Assembly (NCBI GenBank): GCA_022821875.1 | Contig: JAJECV010000104.1 | Span: forward strand, 1 to 58,432 | DNA: 58,432 nucleotides | Direction of reading: 5' to 3' | Origin: Rhodothermales bacterium | GTDB lineage: Bacteria > Bacteroidota > Rhodothermia > Rhodothermales > Bin80 | Shown here: positions 19,427 to 29,443 of the stretch, piece by piece | Position numbering within the stretch: position 1 is the stretch's first letter | Layout: the number at the start of each line of letters is the position of its first letter | Translations under genes and position numbers: made by a program | The notes under the pieces: generated by a model | Seen by the model: only the letters and a program-made list of their open reading frames with translations | Told to the model about the DNA's origin: nothing | The model's database searches: none

Positions 19427-20031
19427 CCTTTCTTCAATTTACCGAGAAAACTCACCAGCGCCATGGCACTCTGCGCCCGATGGCTGATTTTATTCTTCTC
19501 TTTTCTGGACAGCTGTGCAAGACTGACACCGGCCCCGTCAGGGATAAAGATGGACTCATAACCGAAACCCTGAGTAGACAAAGAAGTCTCTGCAATACGT
19601 CCATTGAGCCGTCCCTCAAAATAATGGATCCCTTCAGGATATGCCAAAGCTAATATGGTCATAAACCTCGCCGTGCGATCTGACTTATCCGCAAGTAACT
19701 CAAGCACCAAGGCGCGGTTCGCCTTCGCGTCCGCCCGCTCACCCGCAAAACGCGCCGAGTGTATGCCGGGCCGCCCACCCAGTGCGTCAATATAGAGACC
19801 CGTGTCATCCCCTAGTGTCCAGAGTCCGGTATGTTTTTGAGCACTTAAGGCCTTCAACGCTGCATTACCTCTGAGATCAGGAGCGGTCTCATCCACCGGG
19901 GGCGCATCTGGAAACATAGATAAGTCAATGACCTCAACCGGCGCAGAAGCCAATAAAAGCTTCAATTCACCTGCTTTATAAGTATTGCGCGTGGCTAAGA
20001 CCAGTTGCGGGAGAGATTGAGCGGGGACCAT
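19423..20031 (-). CDS. rdgB: Non-canonical purine NTP pyrophosphatase (XTP/dITP diphosphatase, HAM1 family)
   Basis: About 202 residues from the ATG at 20031. It contains '[12 protein letters not shown]' (the SxNxxK-E nucleotide motif), '[20 protein letters not shown]' with catalytic Asp residues, and '[12 protein letters not shown]' followed by '[11 protein letters not shown]' at the C-terminus. The enzyme hydrolyses ITP, dITP and XTP to monophosphates and keeps deaminated purines out of nucleic acids. The frame stays open upstream to 20121, but that extension has no similarity to the family. It overlaps dtd by four bases. Confidence 0.93.
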   Translation of the reverse strand: MVPAQSLPQLVLATRNTYKAGELKLLLASAPVEVIDLSMFPDAPPVDETAPDLRGNAALKALSAQKHTGLWTLGDDTGLYIDALGGRPGIHSARFAGERADAKANRALVLELLADKSDRTARFMTILALAYPEGIHYFEGRLNGRIAETSLSTQGFGYESIFIPDGAGVSLAQLSRKEKNKISHRAQSAMALVSFLGKLKKG

Positions 20032-20570
20032 ATTAATGTTTGACCTTGAACAACACCCAGAAAATACGCCAACCCGGAGAGATCCACTTAGATTTTGCTT
20101 CAGAAAGCCTAATTGCCTCATGTAGATTTTTGTCCGCGGAGCAATTAGTATGTTTCAACCTGACAGCCAGTTACCAGATATCCTTATCAAACATTGCAAG
20201 ATGTAATGTCTGGCGCAAGAACAAAATCATATCATCTTTGTAGACCCTCCGCGAACATGTCCCGAAAGATGGCCCTGCTGTCAGGGTATCGTACGGGACG
20301 GCCCGATTCGCCGGCCCCCAAAGTGCTTGCTTTGGTCGTAGTACGCGGGTATGTCCTATATCTTTCTTATTACGGCACGATCTTTGATCAGTTTCCATTG
20401 TAACACCCCGCTTGGTGCACGATTGCACAGGGATTGTCTAGTCAGTAATCACTCACATCTTCATTACTTTGATTCTTTCTCCAATATAGTTTTCGATGGT
20501 GCGGCCCTGCTAAATCGGTAGTATGGCAGCAAATCCGGGATCTTTTGCCTCTGTAGGCTATCCCCAATTC
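20032..20570. other. Divergent intergenic region between rdgB and the TonB receptor
   Basis: About 540 bases that must carry promoters for rdgB-dtd (minus) and the receptor operon (plus). A CATCTTTG near 20234, one base off the TAnnTTTG consensus, and 'AATATAGTTTT' near 20483 are weak candidates. I found no tRNA or recognised riboswitch; short open frames here look like chance. Confidence 0.35.
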
Positions 20571-22901
20571 ATGAGACATATTTGGAAGTTTTCATTGCTG
20601 CTGCTGTTGATTCATCCAGAATTTGCAGCAGCACAGAGTTTCTCGGTCAGCGGCTATGTCGAGGACGCAGCGAGTGGGGAACGGATTCCGCGTGTGAATC
20701 TGTATCTGATTGATCAACGAGCAGGAACGAGCACAAACGATTTTGGGTACTTTAACCTGAATGTACCCGGCACAGTGTCTAGACACACAGACATCAAAGT
20801 GTCCGTCACGCATGTGGCCTATGTGTCCCAACTGTTGGAATGGTCTGTGCAATCGGATACGACACTGGTCCTTCTCCTGCAGCCCCGTATCGCTGTGCTT
20901 GATTCAGTCATTGTAACGCCCGAACTTGCGGGGATGCAGGCGGGAACTCAAATGAGCCGGCACACCCTTTCCGCCGCGCAGATTGAAGCCATGCCCGCAA
21001 TCCTGGGCGAAGCAGATGTGATCAAGGCGCTTCAATTCCTGCCGGGCGTTCAGCCGGGAAAAGAAGGGTTCAGCGGAATCCATGTCCGGGGAGGACGGGC
21101 AGACCAGAACCTGATCCTGCTGGATGGGCTGCCACTCTACAATCCGACCCATGTTCTGGGCCTGTTCAGCGTGTTCAATCCCTCCGCCCTGAAACAGGTG
21201 GAGATGCTCAAGGGAGGCTTTCCCGCCCGGTATGGAGGCCGCCTCTCCTCAATCATCCGGCTGACCATGAAAGAAGGGAATCTGAAGCACTTTGGCGGAG
21301 AAGGAAAACTGGGCTTCCTGACCTCCCGGCTGATGCTCGAAGGACCCATTGTGCGCGACCGGGCCTCCTGGATCATTTCTGCACGCCGAACCTTTCTGGA
21401 TCAGGCCACCCGGTGGTTTCAACCCAAAGAAAACCGATACGGGGTGTATTTCTATGACCTGAATTTCAAGGCCAATTATATTATTTCCAGAAAAGACCGG
21501 ATTTACCTGAGCGGCTATATGGGGCAGGACACCTACTCACATCGTACCCGCCCCAAACGGAAAAATCTCCTCGGAGACGAGACGCATATGAGGGTAAACT
21601 GGCGGAACCGGCTAGTTTCACTGCGGTGGAACCGTCTTGTGAGAGATCGCATGTTTATTAATCTCACGGCAGGCATTGTCGGGTATGACGTTACGAGTCG
21701 GTATACGTCTAGAGAGACGGTCTTTGAGGAAACAGAGACGTACCTCTCTTCCTGGGAATCCTCCATCCTGGACTACACGGTCCGTCTGGATGCCGAATAC
21801 AAGCCTGGACTGCGTCACTATTTTCGCTTCGGAGCCGAAGCTACATCCCGCCTGCTCCTTCCATCATCTACGAACGATGCAGTTACGGGGCCGGAGAATT
21901 CTGGATCCAGATCACGCCCATCCTCACGCTTTGAGATGGAAGAATATGCTCTGTATGCTGAAGATGAGATCTATCTTCCCTGGGAAATAGCCATGAACCT
22001 CGGACTGCGTTTTTCAAGTGGGCAAAATGAAGGGCACAGAACACGGGCCGTCGAACCGCGGATCAGCCTGAATATGCCGCTGAGCAGCCGCATGGATGCG
22101 AAGGTATCCTATGCTTTTATGCAGCAATACATTCATCGATTGACAGGAAGCGGAGGTTCGCTTTCCCGGGATATCTGGATCCCTTTCATGCCGGGACTGG
22201 ATCCGCAGAAGGGTTCGCAAATTGCAGCCGGACTGGCATATCGCTTCCCGGGACAGCAGATCCGTATTACTCTGGAGGGATACTATAAACATTTGGGAGA
22301 TCAGATTGAATACCGACCGGATGTACTTCCCTATCACGCCGCGGTGCGGGGCTGGCCTTCCGTTGTTGAACGGGGGCAGGGAAAGGCCTATGGGGTGGAA
22401 ATTCTGCTGCGGCGACAGCAGCGCCGCCTGCGCGGCTGGATCGGATATACCTGGAGCCGGTCCAGACGATTATACGATGGGCTGAACGGAGGCGAGGCTT
22501 ATCCTGACGGGTATGAACGTAAGCACGACTTCTCTATAGTCAGCCAATACCAACTGACCGAATATACCCTGCTTTCGGCTTCCTGGATTTACAGCAGCGG
22601 GTATCCGATCTGGCTGCCTGCCGGACGATACTTTGACTACAACTATGGAGAAGATTGGTTTGAGTACGGTTCCATCAACCGTGCCCGCGTTCCCGCAGCC
22701 CACAGGCTTGACCTGACCGCACAGTTCACCAAGGAAATTAAATGGGGCAAACGCACCTTCAGTCTGGGGCTCTTCAATGTGTATAACCGGCGCAATCCCT
22801 CATTTGTCTATCCGAAAAGAGACTACTATGGAGTTATTCGCTGGCAGCGGCTCTCCCTTGTACAACTGATCCCGGATTTTTCTTACGCAATCCGATTCTG
22901 A
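20571..22901 (+). CDS. TonB-dependent outer-membrane receptor with N-terminal carboxypeptidase-regulatory-like domain
   Basis: About 776 residues from the ATG at 20571, where the signal peptide 'MRHIWKFSLLLLLIHPE' begins; an ATG at 20523 would add a poor leader. A CarboxypepD_reg-like beta-sandwich follows ('FSVSGYVEDAASGERIPRVN'). The plug domain contains 'GVQPGKEGFSGIHVRGGRAD' and 'ILLDGLPLYNPTH', and a barrel follows that ends in 'PDFSYAIRF', with the terminal Phe expected for BAM assembly. Such receptors import a nutrient across the outer membrane using the TonB motor; the ligand is unknown. It is the first gene of an operon: its TGA overlaps the next ATG. Confidence 0.9.
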   Translation: MRHIWKFSLLLLLIHPEFAAAQSFSVSGYVEDAASGERIPRVNLYLIDQRAGTSTNDFGYFNLNVPGTVSRHTDIKVSVTHVAYVSQLLEWSVQSDTTLVLLLQPRIAVLDSVIVTPELAGMQAGTQMSRHTLSAAQIEAMPAILGEADVIKALQFLPGVQPGKEGFSGIHVRGGRADQNLILLDGLPLYNPTHVLGLFSVFNPSALKQVEMLKGGFPARYGGRLSSIIRLTMKEGNLKHFGGEGKLGFLTSRLMLEGPIVRDRASWIISARRTFLDQATRWFQPKENRYGVYFYDLNFKANYIISRKDRIYLSGYMGQDTYSHRTRPKRKNLLGDETHMRVNWRNRLVSLRWNRLVRDRMFINLTAGIVGYDVTSRYTSRETVFEETETYLSSWESSILDYTVRLDAEYKPGLRHYFRFGAEATSRLLLPSSTNDAVTGPENSGSRSRPSSRFEMEEYALYAEDEIYLPWEIAMNLGLRFSSGQNEGHRTRAVEPRISLNMPLSSRMDAKVSYAFMQQYIHRLTGSGGSLSRDIWIPFMPGLDPQKGSQIAAGLAYRFPGQQIRITLEGYYKHLGDQIEYRPDVLPYHAAVRGWPSVVERGQGKAYGVEILLRRQQRRLRGWIGYTWSRSRRLYDGLNGGEAYPDGYERKHDFSIVSQYQLTEYTLLSASWIYSSGYPIWLPAGRYFDYNYGEDWFEYGSINRARVPAAHRLDLTAQFTKEIKWGKRTFSLGLFNVYNRRNPSFVYPKRDYYGVIRWQRLSLVQLIPDFSYAIRF

Positions 22902-23917
22902 TGAAACCCTGGACGATCATCGTTGCGGCCGTTTTTTCCTGGCATTGCTCGGTTCCGGTTGAACTGGAATTTGAATCCGACTATACCCCTAAAGTGGTGG
23001 TAAACGCAGAGTTCGCTCCAGATGAAGAGTGGATGGTGCAACTGAGCCGGAGCGTTGCCTATGCCGACAGTATAGATTGGAGTCAATATGTACTCACCAA
23101 TGCCTCGGTCAGAATCCATGATTCCCAGGGAAATATGGAATCCCTGATTCATATGGGCAAAGGAATCTATCAATCCCCCGCGAGCAATACTCCAAGGGCA
23201 GATACCCGGTACACGATTACCGTGAATGCTCCCGGGTTGGCAGAAGCCCGGGCATCTTCTATTGCCCCCTCCGCTGAAATGGCATTGGTTGATATCCGTG
23301 AGGTTCCATCCGCTGATTCCACCAATCGTTCATTTCGTGTGCGCCTCCGTATTGAGGATCAGCCGGGGCAGGACTACTACAGCCTGGCTGTACAATACTT
23401 GCGGCCCCTTTGCCAGAAAGAGGAATCAGGAGGATGGGAGATCAATGCAGTCGAAGGAGGAGGGACCTCTGCGTACTCTACGAGATTTGATTCGGATTTC
23501 CCTGCAATGCGTACTTCAATACCGGATGTCAACGACCCAAGCGGCGCCTGGTCATCCGAAGCGTTCGGGTTCATCGACGGTCAGGCATACTTCTCGGACC
23601 GCTCGTTTGAGGGGGAATCCAAGTTGATTGAACTGGCGCTGAATGTGCCGCACTATGAGGCTCTGACTCCCCATCTCCAGATTTCTGTGGCAAATTGGAG
23701 CGAGGAATTATGGTTCTATACCGAGTACCTGTTCCTGAACTACATTTTTGAGCCGAATATTTTTGAGGATACCCCCAAAGTGATTTATTCCAATGTTCAC
23801 GGGGGATTAGGAGTATTCGGAGGAATTGACTATGAATACCTGCGGTTTGATCATAAAGGTGCATCATGGAATGAGGAAGACCTGCAAGTGGACATGATCC
23901 AGCCCTGCACACAATAA
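22901..23917 (+). CDS. DUF4249-family outer-membrane lipoprotein
   Basis: A 338-residue exported protein beginning 'MKPWTIIVAAVFSWHCS'; Cys16 may be lipidated, although the lipobox is not ideal. Beta-rich segments such as 'PKVVVNAEFAPDEEWMVQLS' and 'TNASVRIHDSQGNMESL' match the DUF4249 family, which almost always follows a TonB-dependent receptor in Bacteroidota. It is therefore probably the surface partner of the receptor just upstream, with which its start codon overlaps (TGATG). The ligand is unknown. Confidence 0.8.
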   Translation: MKPWTIIVAAVFSWHCSVPVELEFESDYTPKVVVNAEFAPDEEWMVQLSRSVAYADSIDWSQYVLTNASVRIHDSQGNMESLIHMGKGIYQSPASNTPRADTRYTITVNAPGLAEARASSIAPSAEMALVDIREVPSADSTNRSFRVRLRIEDQPGQDYYSLAVQYLRPLCQKEESGGWEINAVEGGGTSAYSTRFDSDFPAMRTSIPDVNDPSGAWSSEAFGFIDGQAYFSDRSFEGESKLIELALNVPHYEALTPHLQISVANWSEELWFYTEYLFLNYIFEPNIFEDTPKVIYSNVHGGLGVFGGIDYEYLRFDHKGASWNEEDLQVDMIQPCTQ

Positions 23918-23992
23918 AGACATCGGATCCGCTATGCCTAGACGGTTGACCTCACCTCCCCCTGATCCAGCCCCGAACTCCCGAACCTTAAC

Positions 23993-26380
23993 ATGATTTT
24001 TCTCTTCGTCATCTTATCTGGACTAGGCCAGTCAGCCCCATCCTGCCCGCCTGATTGTATTGTAGAGGCGGCATCTGCCACCAGCCTCATTCTGATTGAT
24101 GGCGTGCTGGACGAAGAGGATTGGCAGCAGACTTCGCCTGCCGGAGAATTTCTTCAGGCAACCCCCGATGAAGGCGAACCGGCCGCGTTCAAAACTCAAG
24201 TGCGTATTCTGCACGACCAGCGGGTTCTTTATGTGGGAGCAACCCTGCATGATCCCGACCCACGCCGGATACGGCGCACTCTTGGCCCCCGTGACCAATT
24301 CAACCGTGCCGACTGGTTCTCTATCGCACTGGATGCCAATAATGATCAGCAGTCAGCCTTTCATTTTGCGGTCAATGCAGCGGGCGTGCGTGTAGAAGGA
24401 TTTGAGGTGGATGGGATCGCCCCCAGTGAATGGACCACAGAGGATGTGTTTGGAGAAGAACTCCTTCAGTTTGATCCCGCCTGGGATGCCAAATGGTCTG
24501 CAAAAGTAAGGGTGGACAGCGTAGGCTGGACCGTAGAAATGGCCATTCCGATTTCCGTGCTCAGAATCACAAGCCTTCGGGAGCGCAACTGGGGCATCAA
24601 TTTTCGTCGCTGGGTCGCCCGTGCCGCCGAATTCAGCGAATGGGCTCTGGTGCCGCTTCAGAAGCGCAATGTCGGCACGGTATCCCAATTTGGAACCCTT
24701 CATCTGGCGCAGACCGTCCATCCGACCATCTACCGCTACGGCTACATGCATGCAATGGTGGCAAATTACCGGAGCGTAGGAGAGGAAATGACCACGACCG
24801 TTCCTGTTCCAGGCATTGATGGCGGCCTTGCACTGGGGCGTGACATTCTTCTTCAGGCAAGTCTGGCCCCGGAGATTTATCCGGCAGACCTCAACACATA
24901 TGTTGACGATTTCTCTGTAATTGATGCAGAAATTTCTAATTACGATCAACTCTTCCCTGCGAGCCGTCAGTTGATCGCCTCTACGGCATCCGGCTCCAAT
25001 CAATTATTTGACCGACTGCATGGCATGTCCTGCCTTATTCCATTGGTGGGCGGCGCATCGCTGCATGGACGGCTTCCCGGCAGGATCACACTGGCCGGGA
25101 TTGGGAAAGTATCTCTCCCGTTTGACAACGGTTTCTATATACCCACCGGATTCACAGGGCGCATCCAGAAAGATATCGGAACAGCATCCCGGATTGGAAT
25201 TTCGGGGGCTACGGAACCGTTTAGCCCGGAGAGCAACGAAACCACAACTCCCTTTGAGGGGATTTTGTCTGGATTCTCAATGGACTGGGACCTCCGCAGC
25301 CAGCGTCGCCCGGCACGCCTGGCCGGTCAGATCGGGGTCTCCCAGTCCTCAGGCAGAAACTACTGTAACCGCTACAATGAGCAAGAAGATCCCCCGGAGT
25401 TTCGTGACGGGGCTGCGGCCCGCGTTGAATATGGGCAACTGGGCAAAACCTACAACTGGTTTACCCGCATAAAAGTAACGCATCCAGACTATATGACCCC
25501 CCCGCTTTATCGACGGCTCCTTCCAGACCGGACCGAGGTGAGCGTCGGGGTCCGGCACGCGCGTGCAAATCAATCCGGGATCATCCGGCAGGGCCAGTTC
25601 AATATGGCAATCTCTCAATGGCTTGCCTATTCGGATCTCAAACCGGAAGAAACCATTCTGACGGGCGAGGCCGCTGTATTAACCTCTGGATATAATCAGA
25701 TATCGCTTGGACTCCATGTCGGCATACAGTCATCCGGGCATTTACGCCTGGGAGCAGATGCCTCCGCATCCACCGATATTCGCCGACGATTGATTCTTAC
25801 CCCTGGCGCGGGGCTGAACTGGATGCAGAATGGTCTTCGGATTTCGTATGGCCTGATCAATGTTAGAGGGGGACTCGGCACCAGGCTTACGCTGGAGATG
25901 CAGATCATGTCCACGCACACCTCTGGAAATATGAACTCACCAACCTGGCTGTCCGAATTTCTGGCAAGTGAGCCGATCTTTACGACCCGGCGCGATGATA
26001 TGCATCCGTTATTTCAGTGTCACTCAAACTTCGGGGTAGCGGATATCCGGGAAAAATCGTCTAACTGTGTCCGGGCCTATATCTTCGCCACGATTGGGCT
26101 ATTCTCAAGGCTGAACTTTGAAATCGGGCTCCATGCACTGGGAACTGGTACCACGGATCACCTGAACCGGCAACATATGGAAGGCGGGCGAGCAGATCTG
26201 ATTGGCAGAGTTATATGGGAGTTCAAACCTAGTGCATTTATAACCCTCGGAGCCCATCTGGGAAGATCTGCCGCCTCTCAGGCAGAATGGGAACATCTGC
26301 CTGACTTATTGACGATTCCCATGCAGGGGGATAATTACCATCTTTTCAGTTTCTCAATTACCCGCCGATTACAGCGCTGA
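23993..26380 (+). CDS. DUF5916 protein with N-terminal CBM9-like domain
   Basis: A 795-residue exported protein. Residues about 35-230 form a CBM9-like beta-sandwich ('LILIDGVLDEEDWQQT', 'VLYVGATLHDPDP', 'NRADWFSIALDANNDQQSAF'), as in DUF5916 proteins. The rest is beta-rich with regular strands ('MNLGL'-like alternation, 'HLFSFSITRRLQR' at the end) and is probably an outer-membrane barrel. The start has a short hydrophobic leader ('MIFLFVILSGLGQSA'). It follows the DUF4249 gene by 75 bases on the same strand and may belong to the same uptake unit. No function has been shown for the family. Confidence 0.78.
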   Translation: MIFLFVILSGLGQSAPSCPPDCIVEAASATSLILIDGVLDEEDWQQTSPAGEFLQATPDEGEPAAFKTQVRILHDQRVLYVGATLHDPDPRRIRRTLGPRDQFNRADWFSIALDANNDQQSAFHFAVNAAGVRVEGFEVDGIAPSEWTTEDVFGEELLQFDPAWDAKWSAKVRVDSVGWTVEMAIPISVLRITSLRERNWGINFRRWVARAAEFSEWALVPLQKRNVGTVSQFGTLHLAQTVHPTIYRYGYMHAMVANYRSVGEEMTTTVPVPGIDGGLALGRDILLQASLAPEIYPADLNTYVDDFSVIDAEISNYDQLFPASRQLIASTASGSNQLFDRLHGMSCLIPLVGGASLHGRLPGRITLAGIGKVSLPFDNGFYIPTGFTGRIQKDIGTASRIGISGATEPFSPESNETTTPFEGILSGFSMDWDLRSQRRPARLAGQIGVSQSSGRNYCNRYNEQEDPPEFRDGAAARVEYGQLGKTYNWFTRIKVTHPDYMTPPLYRRLLPDRTEVSVGVRHARANQSGIIRQGQFNMAISQWLAYSDLKPEETILTGEAAVLTSGYNQISLGLHVGIQSSGHLRLGADASASTDIRRRLILTPGAGLNWMQNGLRISYGLINVRGGLGTRLTLEMQIMSTHTSGNMNSPTWLSEFLASEPIFTTRRDDMHPLFQCHSNFGVADIREKSSNCVRAYIFATIGLFSRLNFEIGLHALGTGTTDHLNRQHMEGGRADLIGRVIWEFKPSAFITLGAHLGRSAASQAEWEHLPDLLTIPMQGDNYHLFSFSITRRLQR

Positions 26381-26391
26381 TTGTGTTGGTA

Positions 26392-26410
26392 TGTCTATCT
26401 CAAATAGACA
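26392..26410 (+). terminator. Perfect 7-bp stem hairpin after the DUF5916 gene
   Basis: TGTCTAT, a five-base loop CTCAA, and ATAGACA form a perfect stem 11 bases after the stop codon. No T-run follows, so it may be a weak terminator or an mRNA end-protecting hairpin. Confidence 0.4.
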
Positions 26411-26831
26411 GATGGACATATATCACCTACCCGTTCCTTTCGGGAGACCGTACAGGCGGGAGACTTCACGCCAAAAGATGCCTGTGGACAATTTAATGTC
26501 TGGGGAAACGAGGTTTCTGCAAAACGAATAATCCAGACTAAAAAGCGATCCTGAGTACACTCAGATGAACAAAAACCTTCAAAATTGAGAGTTCTGCAAG
26601 ATGCCCCCTTATCCGTGATTACTCCGCATGGAACGTGTGCTGACAAACCGTACGACCATCTGCGATCCGCATGTTCAAATCTCTGATATTGTGTTCTCCG
26701 GAAAATTCGTGTACAGACCTGTCCAGGTGCTTTCATTTTCATACATCATTCGTTATCCCTATCTCAATGCAAAGTTGTCCGCATGATTGCAAAAATCGGC
26801 GGCATATTGTCATTTACGAAACAAAAAATCT
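26411..26831. other. Intergenic region before the oxygenase pair
   Basis: About 420 bases with no gene I can support. A long frame reading into the oxygenase gene from 26787 lacks similarity between the two paralogues, so it is treated as leader. Confidence 0.35.
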
Positions 26832-26839
26832 TATCTTTG
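26832..26839 (+). promoter_or_regulatory. Bacteroidota-type -7 promoter element
   Basis: TATCTTTG matches the TAnnTTTG consensus of the Bacteroidota primary sigma factor. It lies 20 bases before the ATG of the first oxygenase gene. A TTG-containing stretch about 24 bases upstream may serve as the -33 box. Confidence 0.55.
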
Positions 26840-26858
26840 GACTCCAAACTTATCCACA

Positions 26859-29288
26859 ATGGCAAACCAAGACATTACCCCTGAACAGGCGAACAAACAG
26901 CGCCTCATTGAACTGCTTGAATCCGTTGATCGTCCGGGAAATTACTGCGTAGGGGGGAGCCTGCCGGTATTCATGCCGCAAATCACCCTTGAAAATGTGG
27001 GCACCCTCTCATTTCCCGTACCCCAGGTACAGATTGACGCACTGGTTGAGATGGCGGAGCAAGCCCCCTACGGCAAAGGAACCAAGACGCTCACCGATAC
27101 GTCCGTACGTGACTGCTGGCAGATTGATGCCAGTCAGATTCGCGTAACCGGCAAAGCCTGGGCGGATTCGTTCAAGGAAATCACGAACCTCGTGAGCGAG
27201 GGTTTGGGGCTTAACCAGGGACAGCTCGGTGCCAAACTATACAAGCTTCTTGTCTATAAGGAGGGCGGATTTTTTGCCGCCCACCGGGATACGGAGAAAG
27301 TTCCAGGGATGGTTGCAACCCTGTCCCTATCGTTGCCGACTCCTGGAGAAGGCGGGGAACTCTCTATTCGCCACGGAGATCAGGAAACCGTCTTCAACAT
27401 GAATGCAGAGGAACCATCCGAGCTTTCGTATGCTGCATTTTATGCGGATTGCCTCCATGAGGCCCGACCGGTGACGAAAGGCCATCGCATCTCTCTCATC
27501 TACAACCTGTTTGTTCAATCCGGCGAACAGTGGAGTAGTGCACCCGATTATAGTGAATTGGTGGGGAAGGTCAAGGAATGTCTGGCAGACTGGGTGGACA
27601 GTGGTACAACCGAGAAAATCGTTTGGGTACTTGATCACTCCTACAGCGAAGAAGGACTCTCGTTTAACACCTTGAAGGGTACTGACGCAGCGGTGGCACA
27701 AGTTCTGGCAGAGGCCGCCGGTCAGGCAGACTGTGACATGCACGCTGCTATACTGCACATTCAAGAGACGGGCGATCCAGAAATAGATTATGACGGCAGT
27801 TACTGGGGAGGCACCATCGTTGGCTCGACCATTGAAGAACTGCATGACCGTACAGAGCATCTGGAAAACTGGGTCGCACATGATGACAGCCACCCACCTT
27901 TCGGCAATATTTCCGTCCGTGAGGGAGAACTTATTCCGATTGACTCAACGGATGACCTGGACCCTGACGAGGAACGGATAGAAGAATACATGGGCAACGC
28001 CGGCCCGACACTGGAGCTCATCTACCGTCTGGGATCGCTTGTCGTGTGGCCTAAGTCAAACACCCTGAACATTGTGGCGCGGGGGGGCCTCCGGCACGCC
28101 GTGTCCTGGGTGGCAACCCAATGTGATAAGGTGAGCGGCACCGAAATGCAGCGCATGCTGTCTAAACTGACAGACATGTGGCCGGAAAGCCGCAGTTTCT
28201 ATAACGACCATAACCGGCCCGTAATGCTGCAGATTCTAGGCACAAACGGCAATGCGGACCTGGCGGCAGATTTTCTCAATCAAACCGTGCTGATCCACTA
28301 CGATGGCAGTGAAAATGAGCAACTCGCCAAACTCATGCCCGTGGTCGGCCCTGAGTCCGCCGAAGAGTTTTTGCCAAAATTGATAGAACAGTATCTGATC
28401 AAGTATCCGAAAGAGGTTCTATCTCTGCTTGCACGGATCACAGAGATTTTGGGACAGGCGGAACCGGTCTGGCACAAGATGATGCAGGGGCCGGCAAAAC
28501 TTGCCCTCTCATCAGTTCGCCCGTTACTGGAAAATGTTACAGAAATCGTCACTAGAGTGCACTACGATAATGCTCGGGGGAATAATGAGTGTGGCATTTC
28601 GAAAGCCTATAATGATAACCCCCTTGATTCCACTATAATCCGCAGCATTTTCTTGCTCACTTGGCACCTGAATCTGACACAGGAATCTGTTGAAACGGCA
28701 GCGACAATTGCAAACTTCCCGAAGGCAGTCACACCAGATCGCATGGTACCCGAGGCGCTGGCAGATCTTTCCAGGATTGAACGAGTTCGCAGTACCGAGG
28801 CCTACAGGTTACTCTGGAGGCAATCTGTTGATTTCCTGCTCCAGCGCAGCAGTGCTCTCCCTGAAGCCCCGGTCAACTGGATCATTGATGCTGACATTCC
28901 CTGCACCTGCGAACTCTGTACTGATCTGCAGGAATTTTGTCTGAACCCTGATCGCCGCACCAAAAGCTTCAAGGTCGCCAAGGCATCCCGTCGGATTATC
29001 CACAAGACGATTCAAGTGCTTGACCTGAACATGGATCATGTCACCGAGCGTAAGGGAAGCCCCTACACCCTGCACTGTACCAAGAACCGAGACGGTCACA
29101 AACGCAGGCTTATTGAGTACTCCGAAGATGTAAAGCATATTGAACGTCTGTTGACACTGACTCCCGAGAATGCAACAGGAAACGCAGAGGTACGACGGAT
29201 AAAGCGTCTTGAAGCCGCCAAGAGGACGTTTCAGAACAGCCGGTCAGACATGGATCCCCCCGTCTCCAAATCGTATCCTGACAATTGA
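26859..29288 (+). CDS. Large 2OG-Fe(II) oxygenase, paralogue 1
   Basis: An 809-residue protein whose residues about 50-220 are a prolyl-4-hydroxylase-like 2-oxoglutarate/Fe(II) dioxygenase domain. The iron triad is H142-R-D144 ('FFAAHRDTEK') and H200 ('DCLHEARPV'), and Arg210 in 'GHRISLIYNL' would bind 2-oxoglutarate. The long remainder is helical and unassigned, and it carries a conserved Cys cluster 'CTCELCTDLQEFC' near residue 685. No signal peptide, so cytoplasmic. The ATG at 26859 is chosen because the second copy begins with the same block ('QxxHR/QRLIELL'). A near-identical gene follows 155 bases downstream. The substrate (protein side chain, nucleic acid or small molecule) is unknown. 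Confidence 0.82.
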   Translation: MANQDITPEQANKQRLIELLESVDRPGNYCVGGSLPVFMPQITLENVGTLSFPVPQVQIDALVEMAEQAPYGKGTKTLTDTSVRDCWQIDASQIRVTGKAWADSFKEITNLVSEGLGLNQGQLGAKLYKLLVYKEGGFFAAHRDTEKVPGMVATLSLSLPTPGEGGELSIRHGDQETVFNMNAEEPSELSYAAFYADCLHEARPVTKGHRISLIYNLFVQSGEQWSSAPDYSELVGKVKECLADWVDSGTTEKIVWVLDHSYSEEGLSFNTLKGTDAAVAQVLAEAAGQADCDMHAAILHIQETGDPEIDYDGSYWGGTIVGSTIEELHDRTEHLENWVAHDDSHPPFGNISVREGELIPIDSTDDLDPDEERIEEYMGNAGPTLELIYRLGSLVVWPKSNTLNIVARGGLRHAVSWVATQCDKVSGTEMQRMLSKLTDMWPESRSFYNDHNRPVMLQILGTNGNADLAADFLNQTVLIHYDGSENEQLAKLMPVVGPESAEEFLPKLIEQYLIKYPKEVLSLLARITEILGQAEPVWHKMMQGPAKLALSSVRPLLENVTEIVTRVHYDNARGNNECGISKAYNDNPLDSTIIRSIFLLTWHLNLTQESVETAATIANFPKAVTPDRMVPEALADLSRIERVRSTEAYRLLWRQSVDFLLQRSSALPEAPVNWIIDADIPCTCELCTDLQEFCLNPDRRTKSFKVAKASRRIIHKTIQVLDLNMDHVTERKGSPYTLHCTKNRDGHKRRLIEYSEDVKHIERLLTLTPENATGNAEVRRIKRLEAAKRTFQNSRSDMDPPVSKSYPDN

Positions 29289-29443
29289 GCCGTGTCCAGA
29301 AACAATCTCACGCCAAAAAGCAACTGGAGAATCATAACTTTCACGATGAGAAAGTCCACCTGTCCTGAGGCGGATACAGCAGGCGGAGAACCTGAGATGC
29401 AGGATTGTATTTACCGTTTTATTCGGTTCCAGACATAACCATC

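Noticed and set aside
20571-26380. The receptor-DUF4249-DUF5916 group as a SusC/SusD polysaccharide locus
   Set aside because: No SusD-family lipoprotein or glycoside hydrolase is in the group; DUF4249 pairing suggests a different uptake system.
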